Of a stretch of DNA of 56,833 nucleotides, positions 1 to 8,978 are shown in pieces. The DNA lies in assembly GCA_017743475.1 (NCBI GenBank), contig JAGHYV010000023.1:1-56833 (forward strand), in the 5' to 3' direction. Made by a program: the position numbers and the translations under genes. Position 1 is the stretch's first letter. Every line of letters starts with the position of its first letter. This stretch comes from Roseiflexus sp. GTDB lineage: Bacteria; Chloroflexota; Chloroflexia; Chloroflexales; Roseiflexaceae. The notes below the pieces were generated by a model. The model searched no databases and was not told the DNA's origin. It saw nothing but the letters and a program-made list of their open reading frames with translations.

Positions 1-1
1 C

Positions 2-499
2 CGGGATGTGCGCATGCGCGCCGCGTGGGCGTTGGGGGTCATCGGGCAGCCTGCACTCCCCGCACTGCTGGAGCTGGCAGAAGGTGATGATCCGGTTGTG
101 CGGATCGAAGCAATCCGCATCCTGGGGGTGATTGGTGAGGGGCGTTCACTCAACGCGCTGTTCCATGCGCTCACCGACCCCGATCCGCGCGTTGCGCAGC
201 GGGCCGCGATTGCTCTTGGGCGCATTGGCGACACTCGCGCCTTCCACCCGCTGCTTACTGCCCTGCACCATCCCGCGCCTGATGTGCGCTTTGCCGCATG
301 CAACGCTCTGGCGCACATGAACGTGGCTGAAGCAATCCCTGCGCTGCGTGAACGCGCCAAAGAAGACCTGGGGGTCACCTCCTGGGGGGCGTCGGTTGCT
401 GACGCAGCGCGACGAGCCATTCAGGAGATCGAAGCGTCCAACCCCAATGTCTCGACCGATCAGTTTGCGCGCGTGCGCGATATTTTGCAGCGTTCATGA
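2..499 (+). CDS. HEAT-repeat protein, C-terminal part (5' end outside window)
   Basis: The reading frame is open from the first bases of the window, so this is the 3' part of a longer gene; the GTG at 8 is internal. The roughly 165 visible residues are a tandem array of about 30-residue HEAT/PBS-lyase-type helical repeats. Each unit has the pattern of a D-P-x-V-R turn followed by an alanine-rich helix (DPVVRIEAIRILG, DPRVAQRAAIALG, APDVRFAACNALA). Such arrays are protein-binding scaffolds and have no catalytic residues. The last 40 residues leave the repeat pattern. The stop at 497-499 is followed by about 40 bp and then the promoter of the ABC transporter. The partner and role cannot be told from this fragment. 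Confidence 0.8.
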   Translation, partial: RDVRMRAAWALGVIGQPALPALLELAEGDDPVVRIEAIRILGVIGEGRSLNALFHALTDPDPRVAQRAAIALGRIGDTRAFHPLLTALHHPAPDVRFAACNALAHMNVAEAIPALRERAKEDLGVTSWGASVADAARRAIQEIEASNPNVSTDQFARVRDILQRS

Positions 500-540
500 A
501 CCGCAGCAGCGGCGCGCAATCGCAGACCGTAACATCTCCG

Positions 541-569
541 TTGACGTTCCTTAACCTTCATGGTATGAT
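541..569 (+). promoter_or_regulatory. sigma70-type promoter of the peptide ABC transporter
   Basis: TTGACG at 541-546 and TATGAT at 564-569 are separated by exactly 17 bp, and TGG stands directly before the -10 (extended -10). Transcription would start near 576. This leaves a leader of about 230 nt before the lipoprotein gene at 805, in which I see no gene. Confidence 0.6.
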
Positions 570-804
570 ACGCTAACTCTCGTTACCTGCCTTTCACACC
601 CGTGCGGCAATGGATGCGTGCCTGTTTTCTGCGATGCTGTGCAGAGCGCCAACGTCAGGCGCGGGCATTGCCATACAGTGCATGGCGGGTGTGACCGTAT
701 TCAGCATCATACGGGAGGTGATGCAACAGACGAACGCACGGAATGCTCTCTACGCCCGAAGTTTTGGCAGATTCCTCAATGTTAGTGAAAGGATCGATAC
801 CACT

Positions 805-2670
805 ATGCGTTCGATGCGTAACGTGTGGCGGAAGAGCGGTGCGCTGGCGCTGCTCCTCATCCTGATCGTCCCGGTTCTGGCAGCGTGTGGCGGGCAGCCA
901 GCCGCAGCACCGACCACGGCGCCAGCGGCGCAACCGACTGTAGCGCCCACCACACCGCCAGCGGCGCAACCGACCGTAGCGCCCACCGAGGCGCCAGCGG
1001 CGCAACCGACTGTAGCGCCCACCACACCGCCAGTGGCGCAGCGCGGCGGTCGCCTGAAGATCCTGTACTGGCAGGCGGTGACGACCCTCAACCCTCACCT
1101 GGCGACAGGTACGAAGGACTTCGATGGCGCAACGGTTATCCTCGAACCGCTGGCGCGCTACAACGAGAAGGATGAACTGGTGCCCTTCCTGGCGGCGGAG
1201 ATTCCAACGATCGAGAACGGCGGCGTCGCTCCTGATGGAACCAGCGTAACGTGGAAGCTCAAACCAGGACTGAAGTGGTCGGACGGCAGCGATTTCACGG
1301 TTGACGACATTATCTTCACCTGGCAGTACTGCGCCGACCCGGCGACTGCCTGCACCACCAAGGCGGTCTTCGACCCGATCGAGAAGGTCGAGAAGGTCGA
1401 TGATACCACTGTCAAGATCATCTGGAAGGAGCCGAACGCCAACCCGTACATCTCGTTCGTCGGTCCAAACGGCATGATCCTGCAGAAGAAGCAGTTCGAG
1501 AAGTGCATCGGCGCGGCAGCCAGCACCGACGCGGCATGCCAGGCGGCGAACCTTGCTCCGATCGGTACAAACGCCTGGAAGTTGAAGGAGTTCAAGCCGG
1601 GCGATGTGGTGATCTACGAACGCAACCCCTTCTTCCGCGATGCCGATAATGTCTTCTTCGATGAGGTCGAGATCAAGGGCGGCGGCGATGCTGCGTCGGC
1701 AGCGCGCGCCGTGTGCGAAAAGGAGGAGGTGGACTTCGCCTGGAACCTGCAGGTTCCGAAGGCGGTGCTCGAACCGATCCTCGCTACCGGCAAGTGCGAC
1801 CCGATCGCCGGCGGTTCGTCCGGAGTTGAGCGCATTGTGGTCAACTTCTCGAACCCCGACCCGGCACTGGGCGACAAGCGCAGCGAGCCAGATCAACCCC
1901 ACCCCTTCCTGACCGATCCTGCGGTGCGCAAGGCGATCTCGCTAGCGATTGATCGCAAGGCAATCGCCGAGCAGTTATACGGTCCCACCGGCCAACCCAC
2001 CTGCAATGTGCTGGTTGCACCGGCTGCAGTCAATTCGCCAAACCTGACGTGTGAACGTGATGTTGAAGCGGCGAAGAAGTTGCTCGAAGATGCGGGTTGG
2101 AAGTTGAAAGGCTCGGTGCGGGAGAAGGAGATCGGCGGGAAAACAGTCAAACTGGTCGTCAGTTTCCAGACTTCGATCAACCCGCTGCGTCAGAGCACCC
2201 AGGCGATCATCAAGTCGAACCTGGCGGAGATCGGCATTCAGGTGAACGTCAAAGCCATTGATGCCAGCGTCTTCTTCAGTGGCGATCCAGGCAACCCGGA
2301 TACCCTGAACAAGTTCTACGCCGACCTCCAGATGTACACCAACGGTCCGAACAACGCCGATCCGCAGCAGTATCTCCAGGGCTGGATCTGCGAAGAGCGC
2401 GCCTCGGCAGCCAACCAGTGGAAACGCAGTAACGACGGACGCTACTGTAACCCGGAGTACGACAAGCTTTTCGAGCAGTTGAAGAAGGAACTTGATCCGA
2501 AGAAGCGTGCTGAACTGGCGATCAAGATGAACGATCTGCTGGTGACCGATGGTGCGGTGATTCCGCTGATCAACCGCCAGACGCCGAATGCGAAGGTGAA
2601 GGCGCTCAAGGGACCCACCTTCAACACGTTCGACTCCGACATCTGGAATATTGCCTCCTGGAGCAAGTAA
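805..2670 (+). CDS. ABC transporter substrate-binding lipoprotein, peptide/nickel family 5
   Basis: This is the extracytoplasmic receptor of an oligopeptide-type ABC importer (621 aa). The N-terminus has basic residues, a hydrophobic stretch and the lipobox LAAC-GG, so it should be a membrane-anchored lipoprotein. About 45 residues of Ala/Pro/Thr linker follow, encoded by 36-bp repeats, and then an SBP_bac_5 fold with features such as LKPGLKWSDG, VRKAISLAIDR and the two-lobe layout. The frame is open upstream to 610, with an ATG at 721 only 2 nt after a GGAGG. I chose the ATG at 805 because AAAGGA lies about 11 nt before it and it gives a normal signal peptide; 814 is a possible alternative. 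Two permease genes follow after a strong hairpin. No ATPase gene is adjacent, so the ATPases must be encoded elsewhere. Confidence 0.9.
   Translation: MRSMRNVWRKSGALALLLILIVPVLAACGGQPAAAPTTAPAAQPTVAPTTPPAAQPTVAPTEAPAAQPTVAPTTPPVAQRGGRLKILYWQAVTTLNPHLATGTKDFDGATVILEPLARYNEKDELVPFLAAEIPTIENGGVAPDGTSVTWKLKPGLKWSDGSDFTVDDIIFTWQYCADPATACTTKAVFDPIEKVEKVDDTTVKIIWKEPNANPYISFVGPNGMILQKKQFEKCIGAAASTDAACQAANLAPIGTNAWKLKEFKPGDVVIYERNPFFRDADNVFFDEVEIKGGGDAASAARAVCEKEEVDFAWNLQVPKAVLEPILATGKCDPIAGGSSGVERIVVNFSNPDPALGDKRSEPDQPHPFLTDPAVRKAISLAIDRKAIAEQLYGPTGQPTCNVLVAPAAVNSPNLTCERDVEAAKKLLEDAGWKLKGSVREKEIGGKTVKLVVSFQTSINPLRQSTQAIIKSNLAEIGIQVNVKAIDASVFFSGDPGNPDTLNKFYADLQMYTNGPNNADPQQYLQGWICEERASAANQWKRSNDGRYCNPEYDKLFEQLKKELDPKKRAELAIKMNDLLVTDGAVIPLINRQTPNAKVKALKGPTFNTFDSDIWNIASWSK
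921..1040 (+). repeat. 36-bp tandem repeat encoding Pro/Thr/Ala linker
   Basis: Units start at 921, 957, 993 and (partial) 1029, nearly identical at DNA level. Each encodes a 12-residue Ala/Pro/Thr/Gln unit between the lipidated cysteine and the binding domain, so copy number can change without breaking the frame. Confidence 0.85.
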
Positions 2671-2684
2671 ACACAGGTGTGTTG

Positions 2685-2716
2685 TGCAGGGGACAGGCGT
2701 TTTCCTGTCCCCTGCA
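2685..2716 (+). terminator. perfect hairpin between binding-protein and permease genes (partial terminator or mRNA stabiliser)
   Basis: A 13-bp perfect stem (2685-2697 with 2704-2716) encloses a 6-nt loop. The loop, not the 3' flank, carries the T run. It sits 15 bp after the receptor stop and 33 bp before the permease start. Such hairpins commonly raise binding-protein levels relative to the permeases, by attenuation or by 3'-end protection. Confidence 0.6.
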
Positions 2717-2748
2717 TTGTCATACTCAGTTGGTAAAAGGGACGTAGC

Positions 2749-3708
2749 ATGGCTCGATATATTGTGCGGCGGATACTTATTGCTATTCCAACCTTGTTGG
2801 TTATCAGTTTTGTGATTTTTGCCATTCTGGCGCTGGCGCCAGGCGATCCGCTGGCGCAGTTCGCGCTCAATCCGGCAGTTCCTGAATCGACGCGTGAGTT
2901 GATCCGTATTCAGTTTGGTCTTGATCAGCCCTGGTATGTGCGGTATGTCAAATGGCTGACCGCGCTGGCGCGCGGTGATTGGGGGTTTTCATTCGGAACG
3001 CGTGGTCCAGTGATCGATCTGATCTGGCAACGCCTGCCGCAGACATTGATTGTGGTAGGGCTAGCATATGTTATCGCTGTATTGATTGCCATTCCTATCG
3101 GTGTGATCTCGGCGGTGAAGCAGTATTCCTGGTTCGATCAGGTAGCAACTTTTATTGCGTTTATTGGCTTTTCAGTGCCGTCGTTCTTTACTGGTCTGGT
3201 ATTGATGTTGGTGTTTGCTGTCAATTTGAAACTGTTTCCAATCGTGTACGACTCGACGCTCAATCTGGCCAGTTGGGATGGGATTGTCAGGCAGGCGCAT
3301 CAGATGGTGTTGCCGGTAACAGTGCTGGTCGTCCAGCAGACGGCGGCGTTAACCCGTTTCATGCGCTCATCGATGCTCGACAATCTTCCGCTCGATTACG
3401 TGCGCACTGCGCGCGCCAAAGGTCTGGCGGATCAATTGGTGATTATTCGCCATGTGCTGCGCAATAGCCTGATTCCAGTCGTGACACTAATTGCGCTTGG
3501 TATTCCGACAATTTTCGCTGGCGCAATTATTACTGAGAACCTCTTTCGCGTGAATGGCATCGGTCAGTTGTTGATTACGTCGATCCAGAACTCTGATACG
3601 CCGGTTGTGATGGCAATCACGTTTATTTTTGCCTGTCTCACGGTCTTTTTCAATTTGGTCGCCGATATACTCTACGGCGTGCTCGATCCCCGTGTGCGTT
3701 ACAGTTAG
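2749..3708 (+). CDS. ABC transporter permease, DppB/OppB type
   Basis: This is an inner-membrane permease of 319 aa, the usual length for the DppB family. It begins with the typical ARYIVRRIL and a first membrane helix. The family signature follows (LAPGDPLAQFALNP, then QFGLDQPWYVRYVKW), then five more membrane segments. The cytoplasmic EAA-type loop that contacts the ATPase is around DYVRTARAKGL in the C-terminal half. The C-terminus DILYGVLDPRVRYS is also typical. An AAAGGGA ribosome site precedes the ATG. It pairs with the second permease 24 bp downstream to form the channel for the substrate delivered by the upstream lipoprotein. Confidence 0.92.
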   Translation: MARYIVRRILIAIPTLLVISFVIFAILALAPGDPLAQFALNPAVPESTRELIRIQFGLDQPWYVRYVKWLTALARGDWGFSFGTRGPVIDLIWQRLPQTLIVVGLAYVIAVLIAIPIGVISAVKQYSWFDQVATFIAFIGFSVPSFFTGLVLMLVFAVNLKLFPIVYDSTLNLASWDGIVRQAHQMVLPVTVLVVQQTAALTRFMRSSMLDNLPLDYVRTARAKGLADQLVIIRHVLRNSLIPVVTLIALGIPTIFAGAIITENLFRVNGIGQLLITSIQNSDTPVVMAITFIFACLTVFFNLVADILYGVLDPRVRYS

Positions 3709-3732
3709 TTCGTTACGTCAAACGAGGCGCTC

Positions 3733-4767
3733 ATGTCCGAAGCGAACCAGACCATCAACACGTCTTCCGTGTCTGATACTACTGCTGCCATTCGTCAGTT
3801 GCAACTTGGCGTGTCGGCAAAGCCGCGCACGCTGCTGGGAGATGCCTGGCGGCGTTTCCGCAGGCATACACTTGCTATGGTCGGCACTGGCATTCTGATC
3901 TTTCTGACCCTGGCAGTAACGGTCGGCGCGTGGTGGTATGAACGCTACCTGGTCGATCAACTGGCGCAATCGGGCATTCCGGTGACGGCGGAGAACCCCG
4001 ATATTCGTGTCTTGATCGATCATCTCGATTTTCTAGCGCTCCTTTCGCCACCGACCCATGTGCATCCGTTCGGAACCGATGATCTGGGGCGCGATCTGCT
4101 GGCGCGCTGTATCTATGGCGGGCGCATCTCGCTGGCGGTGGGTTTTGTGGCAATGCTGATCGCCATTTCGCTAGGGACGATTATCGGCGCAGCAGCCGGT
4201 TTCTTCGGCGGCATGGTCGATCAGGTGCTCATGCGTCTGACCGATCTGTTCCTGTCGCTTCCCTCAGTGCCGCTCATCCTGCTGACGGTCTATCTGTTCC
4301 GCGAGCCGGTTATCCAGGCGATAGGGTCACCGGAGGCAGGCATCTTCGTGATTGTGGTGACGGTGATTGGGGCGCTGGCGTGGATGCAGACGGCGCGCGT
4401 CGTGCGCGCAACGTTCCTTTCGCTCAAGGAAAAGGAGTTTGTTGAGGCAGCGCGCTGTCTGGGCATCTCTCAGACGGCGATTATGTTCCGCCATATTCTG
4501 CCGAATGCCATCAGCCCGATCATCGTTGCTGCCACGCTGGAGATTGGGAGCGCAATCATTGCTGAATCGACCCTCTCGTTCCTCGGTGTCGGCTTCCCGC
4601 CTGATACGCCAACGTGGGGACGCCTGGTGACCGATGGCAGTCAGTATCTTCAGGCGGCGCCATGGCTGGCGCTCATTCCGGGCGCTCTGATCTTTCTGAC
4701 CGTGCTGAGCATCAATTTTATGGGTGATGGGTTGCGCGATGCGCTTGACCCACGGTCCCGACTGTAA
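3733..4767 (+). CDS. ABC transporter permease, DppC/OppC type
   Basis: This is the second half of the peptide-type channel (344 aa). It has a cytoplasmic N-terminal stretch of about 40 residues, a membrane helix, then a large periplasmic segment containing HPFGTDDLGRD, a DppC-family signature. The permease core follows with the coupling loop EFVEAARCLG and FRHILPNAISPI. The C-terminus (NFMGDGLRDALDPRSRL) is diagnostic for the family. The periplasmic insertion around residues 60-100 is somewhat longer than in typical DppC. The gene ends the operon and converges on the kinase gene 11 bp away. Confidence 0.92.
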   Translation: MSEANQTINTSSVSDTTAAIRQLQLGVSAKPRTLLGDAWRRFRRHTLAMVGTGILIFLTLAVTVGAWWYERYLVDQLAQSGIPVTAENPDIRVLIDHLDFLALLSPPTHVHPFGTDDLGRDLLARCIYGGRISLAVGFVAMLIAISLGTIIGAAAGFFGGMVDQVLMRLTDLFLSLPSVPLILLTVYLFREPVIQAIGSPEAGIFVIVVTVIGALAWMQTARVVRATFLSLKEKEFVEAARCLGISQTAIMFRHILPNAISPIIVAATLEIGSAIIAESTLSFLGVGFPPDTPTWGRLVTDGSQYLQAAPWLALIPGALIFLTVLSINFMGDGLRDALDPRSRL

Positions 4768-4782
4768 CAGTCAACCCATCAC
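4724..4782. terminator. inverted repeat spanning the convergent gene ends
   Basis: Perfect 11-bp arms (4724-4734 and 4772-4782) lie in the last codons of the permease and of the convergent kinase gene. Between them is ACTGT-A-ACAGT around the permease stop codon. No T run follows on either strand, so a role in ending both transcripts is only a guess. Confidence 0.3.
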
Positions 4783-7103
4783 GGTGCGCGCGCCAGGAAA
4801 TTATCCACGATCATCGTTGCCGGTTGCGTCAGACTGCTGAACGATGACGCGGCAACCCCCGCACGCCCCCCTGGAGAAGAACCCGGTGACACCGTGGCGA
4901 CATGTTTGCTGTTGATCCAGAGTTGAATCTCGTTGGGCGTGCGCATAACCCACAGCGTATTTGTGCCATTACCATCAACGATGATGTCTTCGGGGATGAG
5001 TTGTGTGCTGCGTTCTGGAACAAACTCACCATTCACGAACGTACTGAATTGCCAGCGTTTGTCGTTAGTAATCTCAAAGAGGAGCACACTATTGGCGTCC
5101 GGTTGCACATCGAAGGCGATGCCGACCGCTGCTGGCGCGCCAACGGTCTGAAACGCAACACTCAGTTCGATATTGTAGGTATTCCCCAGATCGCGATCCC
5201 AGGTATACCATGTGGAGAGGTCTGGTACTTTGATCGTCAGATAGTAGAGGTTGTCACGCAACGCCGCACGTCGTTGTTCATCGTCCACCTGCGCCCAGAT
5301 TGCTTTTGTGCGTTCACCCCGGTCGAATGTTTCAAACAGGAGCCGCCGCAATCTGCGTGTCTGCTCCTGATAATCCGCCAGCGAGAGCGTGCCCGGTTGC
5401 GGCTGGAGGAACTGTGGCGTGGGTGTGGCAGTTGGAGCAGTAGCTGTCTGAGTCGCCGCTGCGATGGCGGCTGCGGTCTGTTGCGCCGCTACTGCGACTG
5501 TCTGCCGCGCAATTGCAGTTACAGTTTGCGCTTCGATTGCCTGAACCGTCTGCGCCGTCGCCGTCTGCCCACTGACGCGTGCCGTCGCCGTTGCCTGCTG
5601 GGCTGCGGCAATGGCAGTGGCCGTAGCGTTTTGTCGCGCTTCGGCAGTTGCAGCGCTCCCGCCACTTGCCGGTGTGCGTGCGTCTACCGGTGACACAGGA
5701 ACTGGCGATACGCCGGAGATAGCGGTTGCTGTGGGGATCAGCCCGCTTGCCCATAGTACGAAGTAGCTGCCGCCCAGACAGGCTGCCAGAAGTACAACTG
5801 CAGCGACGATTCCGCCGATCAACCGCCCGCGTTGCCGTTGTGAGTCACCAGCAGGAGCTTCCGATCTGGTTGCCGCCGGGCGGGGAGCGGGTGGGCGCAA
5901 CGGTGGGGTATCGGGATGGTGCTGTGGCGAGGCGCCAGCGCTGAGGGAGGCGCTGGAAGGCGGGGTAGTGACGGTAGGAGCATCGGAGAGGCGCGGCAGC
6001 GGGGCGCCAGACGGCGCAGTAGTGCTGGAGGGCGGGGTGATAATGGTAGGGGCATCAGAGGGGCGCAGCGGCGCTGCGCTCGAACTGGCAGCGACAGGGT
6101 GCGCAGCAGCGCTGGAAGGCGGGGTGGTGATAGTGGGAGCGTCCGCGGAAGGCAGCGGCGCAGCAGCAGGGGGGTGCAGCGGCGCGTCGTTAGGGCGCAG
6201 CGCCACTGCGCCCGTACTAGCGTCGGGGGTTTGAGCTGGCAGATGCTCGATCAGTGCGCGAATTGTGCTGCGCGGATCGGATGCGGGAAGCGGTGCGCCG
6301 CAGGATCGGCAGAACCGCGCGCTGGCACGATTCGTCGTCGAACAGCGCGAGCAGGTCACATCGGGGGCAGCCTGGATCAGAGCGCGGCTTGCGTCGGTGA
6401 CGGAAGCGTACTGGTGTGCCAGATCGAGCGACAATAATCTCTGAATAATCTGCGCCAGATCGTCTGAGATGTCAGGACGGAGCCGTTGTACTGGCAGCAA
6501 TGGATCGCTCTGGAGACGCTTGTTGGGCGCAGGCGGAATGCTGCCAGTCAGGAGCGTGTAGAGCGTCACGCCGATGCCATACAGATCGGTGCGCGGATCA
6601 TCTGCGGCAAAGGGCAAGTCTGAACGTCCGGCAATGCCAGGATTCGTGAGGTAGACCTGCCCCGCAGGTGTGACCCGGATGTTCGGCGGCCGCACATCGC
6701 GGTGAATCAGGCGGGGCGTGTGCTTATGAAGCCGGTCGAGCGCGTCGAGCACGGGTTGGATCAAGCGAATTGCAGTATCGGCGCCGAGTCGCCCCTGTGC
6801 ATGGCGCGTGCGGATGTCTTCCAGGGTCAGACCAGGAATATGGTCGAAGACAAGAAAACGCCCATCGACCGTCGCAAACATATCGACTACTGCTGGGAGC
6901 GCTGCGTGGCGCACAGTGGCAAACGCAGCTGCCTCACGGGCGAACAGCGTATCGGTATCCGGCTCAACATGGGTGATTGCCTTGACATTGACATCCTGTT
7001 TCGTGCGCTGGTCACGCGCCAGGTAGAGATCACCAAAAGGACTGCTATCAAGGAGATGCTTGATAATGTAGCGGTCCTGGAGAGTCGTTCCGGGTGTTAC
7101 CAC
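4779..7103 (-). CDS. Ser/Thr kinase-like membrane protein with zinc ribbon, probable pseudokinase
   Basis: The protein is 774 aa from a GTG start, with GAGGT about 8 nt upstream. Residues 10-250 are a Hanks-type kinase fold. The ATP-binding lysine (K41 in NVKAI) and the catalytic loop HRDVRPPN (134-141) are kept. The glycine loop is degenerate (LLDSSPFGDLY), the metal-binding DFG is NPG at 154-156, and the activation segment with its APE motif is missing. DLYGIGVTLYTLLTG follows. A double-Cys zinc ribbon (CSRC...CRSC) is near 252-270, then a Pro/Ser/Thr linker, one membrane helix near residue 435, an Ala/Thr/Gln low-complexity stalk, and a C-terminal 180-residue beta-rich domain resembling LamG/DUF1080-type sugar-binding folds. 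It is likely a membrane sensor with weak or no kinase activity. Confidence 0.85.
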   Translation of the reverse strand: MVTPGTTLQDRYIIKHLLDSSPFGDLYLARDQRTKQDVNVKAITHVEPDTDTLFAREAAAFATVRHAALPAVVDMFATVDGRFLVFDHIPGLTLEDIRTRHAQGRLGADTAIRLIQPVLDALDRLHKHTPRLIHRDVRPPNIRVTPAGQVYLTNPGIAGRSDLPFAADDPRTDLYGIGVTLYTLLTGSIPPAPNKRLQSDPLLPVQRLRPDISDDLAQIIQRLLSLDLAHQYASVTDASRALIQAAPDVTCSRCSTTNRASARFCRSCGAPLPASDPRSTIRALIEHLPAQTPDASTGAVALRPNDAPLHPPAAAPLPSADAPTITTPPSSAAAHPVAASSSAAPLRPSDAPTIITPPSSTTAPSGAPLPRLSDAPTVTTPPSSASLSAGASPQHHPDTPPLRPPAPRPAATRSEAPAGDSQRQRGRLIGGIVAAVVLLAACLGGSYFVLWASGLIPTATAISGVSPVPVSPVDARTPASGGSAATAEARQNATATAIAAAQQATATARVSGQTATAQTVQAIEAQTVTAIARQTVAVAAQQTAAAIAAATQTATAPTATPTPQFLQPQPGTLSLADYQEQTRRLRRLLFETFDRGERTKAIWAQVDDEQRRAALRDNLYYLTIKVPDLSTWYTWDRDLGNTYNIELSVAFQTVGAPAAVGIAFDVQPDANSVLLFEITNDKRWQFSTFVNGEFVPERSTQLIPEDIIVDGNGTNTLWVMRTPNEIQLWINSKHVATVSPGSSPGGRAGVAASSFSSLTQPATMIVDNFLARAP

Positions 7104-7194
7104 ATGAACCTCGTTCGATGCAGAGATGGCAGGAGTCGGACGTCAACTACCGACTCAGAAGAGCAATCAATACTGTCTGGTGTCGCGGGGACAT

Positions 7195-7223
7195 ATTGTA
7201 CGTCTCAATCAGGTGTGCGTCAA
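7195..7223 (-). promoter_or_regulatory. promoter of the kinase-like gene
   Basis: On the minus strand TTGACG (7223-7218) and TACAAT (7200-7195) are spaced by 17 bp. The predicted start is near 7188, giving an 85-nt leader before the GTG at 7103. Confidence 0.55.
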
Positions 7224-7734
7224 TATTACGTCGCACTGTAGCTGTTCACGCCTGGGGTAACATATGCGCCTGAGCGCAAAGGGCGGGACGTTCTCGTCGC
7301 GTCTGCGAGTGCAAGATGCCCTCGCTCCCAGGAGAAATGTGAACACATACATCGTATTCGTTCTCATCCCTCGCTCTGGGATGCAAATCGAGCAGGAGCA
7401 GTGTGTGCACCGCAGACTCAGGCAGGATGTCTGCCGCGCCTCGTTGATGCCGGAGGCAGCCCGGTGTCCGAATAGGTGCAGTACGGGCTGCATCCACTGC
7501 AAAAAACAGGACAATAGTCCTGTTGTCTGAGGGGGCACCAGTACTCAGGGATGTGCAAGAATAGCAATGCAGCGCTGTTTTGCATTTGTGAGGTCTCTCG
7601 CAACAGGGATATTTCATCGCAGCGGACGCAGCGAGCGATTGAAGGAAAACGCTGCGTGCCCGGCATCTCGGCAGTGCGTTTTTGCAGTGGGGTCACGTGT
7701 TGCACCGCTCCGTCTGGTTGAGAGAGAAATTCGT
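7224..7734. other. intergenic region without intact gene
   Basis: No ORF here has a ribosome site, family signature or sensible composition. It contains a degenerate copy of an interspersed G+C-rich phrase ending in CTCCCAGG near 7285-7343 (compare 11160-11222) and one terminator-like hairpin. Together with the two pseudogenes next to it, this looks like decayed coding DNA. Confidence 0.5.
7499..7524 (-). terminator. orphan Rho-independent terminator on the minus strand
   Basis: Read on the minus strand, AACAGGAC-TATT-GTCCTGTT (7524-7505) is followed by a T run (six T in all from the stem end). No intact minus-strand gene lies just upstream (plus coordinates above 7524), so it may be left from a lost gene. 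Confidence 0.55.
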
Positions 7735-8978
7735 ATGACTCGCTATTTGATCTAGATACTACTACTGTCAGTTGCAGCATATGCATCGATGATCGGGATC
7801 GCGGTTACCCGCGCCGCACCGTCGTTTGAGATCGGATGTGGTTAAAACGGGACTCGACCGCCCATGGAGCATTAATTTTGCCCCTGATGGACGCCTGTTC
7901 TTTACTGCTCGTAACAACGGACGCCTGTACGCCTTGAATATCGCAACTGGCGAGGTGCAGACCTTCAGCGGTTTGCCGCCATCCCAGTTTCGTGCTGAAA
8001 GCGAGGCGGGAATGCTGGGGATGGAACTCGACCCAAATTTTGTAGGCAATGGCTGGGCGTACATCTGCTACAGTTACATCGATGGAGATACCAATCGCAA
8101 GAACCGTCTCTCGCGCTTCACCGTCGATCTTGGTGCCGGCGTAGTTCGTGATGAGGTTGTTCTGATCGACGACATGGTCGGCGCCACCCATCACAATGGC
8201 TGTCGTGTCATCGTCTCACCCGATAACCGCTATCTGTTCGTCTCAATGGGCGATGCACTCAACCCGTTGCTGGCGCAGGATCTCAACAGCACTGGTGGCA
8301 AGACTTTCCGCATCTTCAAGGACGGCGGCATCCCACCTGACAACCCATTCTATGCCGCGGGTCAGTTACCACGCTCACTGATCTGGACGCTGGGGCATCG
8401 CAACTACCAGGGGCTGGCGTTTCATCCGAACGACCGGCGATCTCTGGAGCACGGCAATACTCGCTGTCATCCTCCTGTCAGCACCAAGGTTTCATCCGAA
8501 CGACCGGCGATCTCTGGAGCACGGAGCACAGTCCAGATATTATGGACGAACTTAACATTCTAGTCGCCGGGCACAATTATGGTTGGGGGTGGGTGATCCG
8601 CCTCGGTATTGCCTAGGAACGGTGAACTGTAATGGCGTGCCCAATTTTATGCCGCCGGTTGCTGTGTTCAACACTGACAGCACTATCGCAACCTCGGATA
8701 TGGTCTTTTATACCGGCAGCGCCTTTCCCGAGTGGAATGGCGATCTGTTCTTCGTGACACTGAAAACCGGCAGGCTTTATCGCCTAAAGATCCACAATCG
8801 AACGATCATGGATCGAGAGATCCTGATCAACGGTCAGTACGGTCGTTTGCGGGATGTGACTGTGGGACCAGACGGGTTCATCTACATTTCGACCGACGCA
8901 AACAGTGCAAGTTTGTTGCGCATCCGACCGGTGATTGATCGTCTCTATCGCGTGAGTCTGCCCTTCATCATACGGTGA
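7735..8978 (+). pseudogene. PQQ-type glucose/sorbosone dehydrogenase, degraded
   Basis: The pieces of a secreted beta-propeller sugar dehydrogenase (GSDH family) are spread over frames. An ATG at 7735 opens a signal-peptide-like stretch that is broken by an in-frame TAG (7753-7755). The frame shifts near 7840 into the propeller start (TGLDRPWSINFAPDGRLFF). It continues through HHNGCRVIVSPDNRYLFV and IWTLGHRNYQGLAF. At 8420 it shifts again at a 36-bp direct duplication. TGDLWSTEHSPDIMDELN and HNYGWG are then readable, and the C-terminal blades (YTGSAFPEWNGDLFFVTL, TVGPDGFIYISTD) are in a further frame ending at 8978. At least one stop and three frame changes make it non-functional. It was probably a periplasmic aldose dehydrogenase. 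Confidence 0.85.
8419..8524 (+). repeat. 36-bp direct duplication inside the dehydrogenase pseudogene
   Basis: The same 36 bp occur at 8419-8454 and 8489-8524 (offset 70), with 34 bp of unrelated sequence between. The duplication coincides with a loss of reading frame. Confidence 0.9.

Noticed and set aside
610..804. Longer N-terminus of the peptide-binding lipoprotein
   Set aside because: It would put about 65 residues before the lipoprotein signal; the ATG at 805 has a ribosome site and gives a normal signal peptide.
655..1902. 415-codon minus-strand ORF opposite the binding-protein gene
   Set aside because: It is a mirror ORF caused by high GC and the repeat linker; it has no family features.
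7209..7617. Minus-strand ORFs of 109-123 codons
   Set aside because: No ribosome site, odd composition rich in Cys/Arg, and they overlap a terminator-like hairpin.
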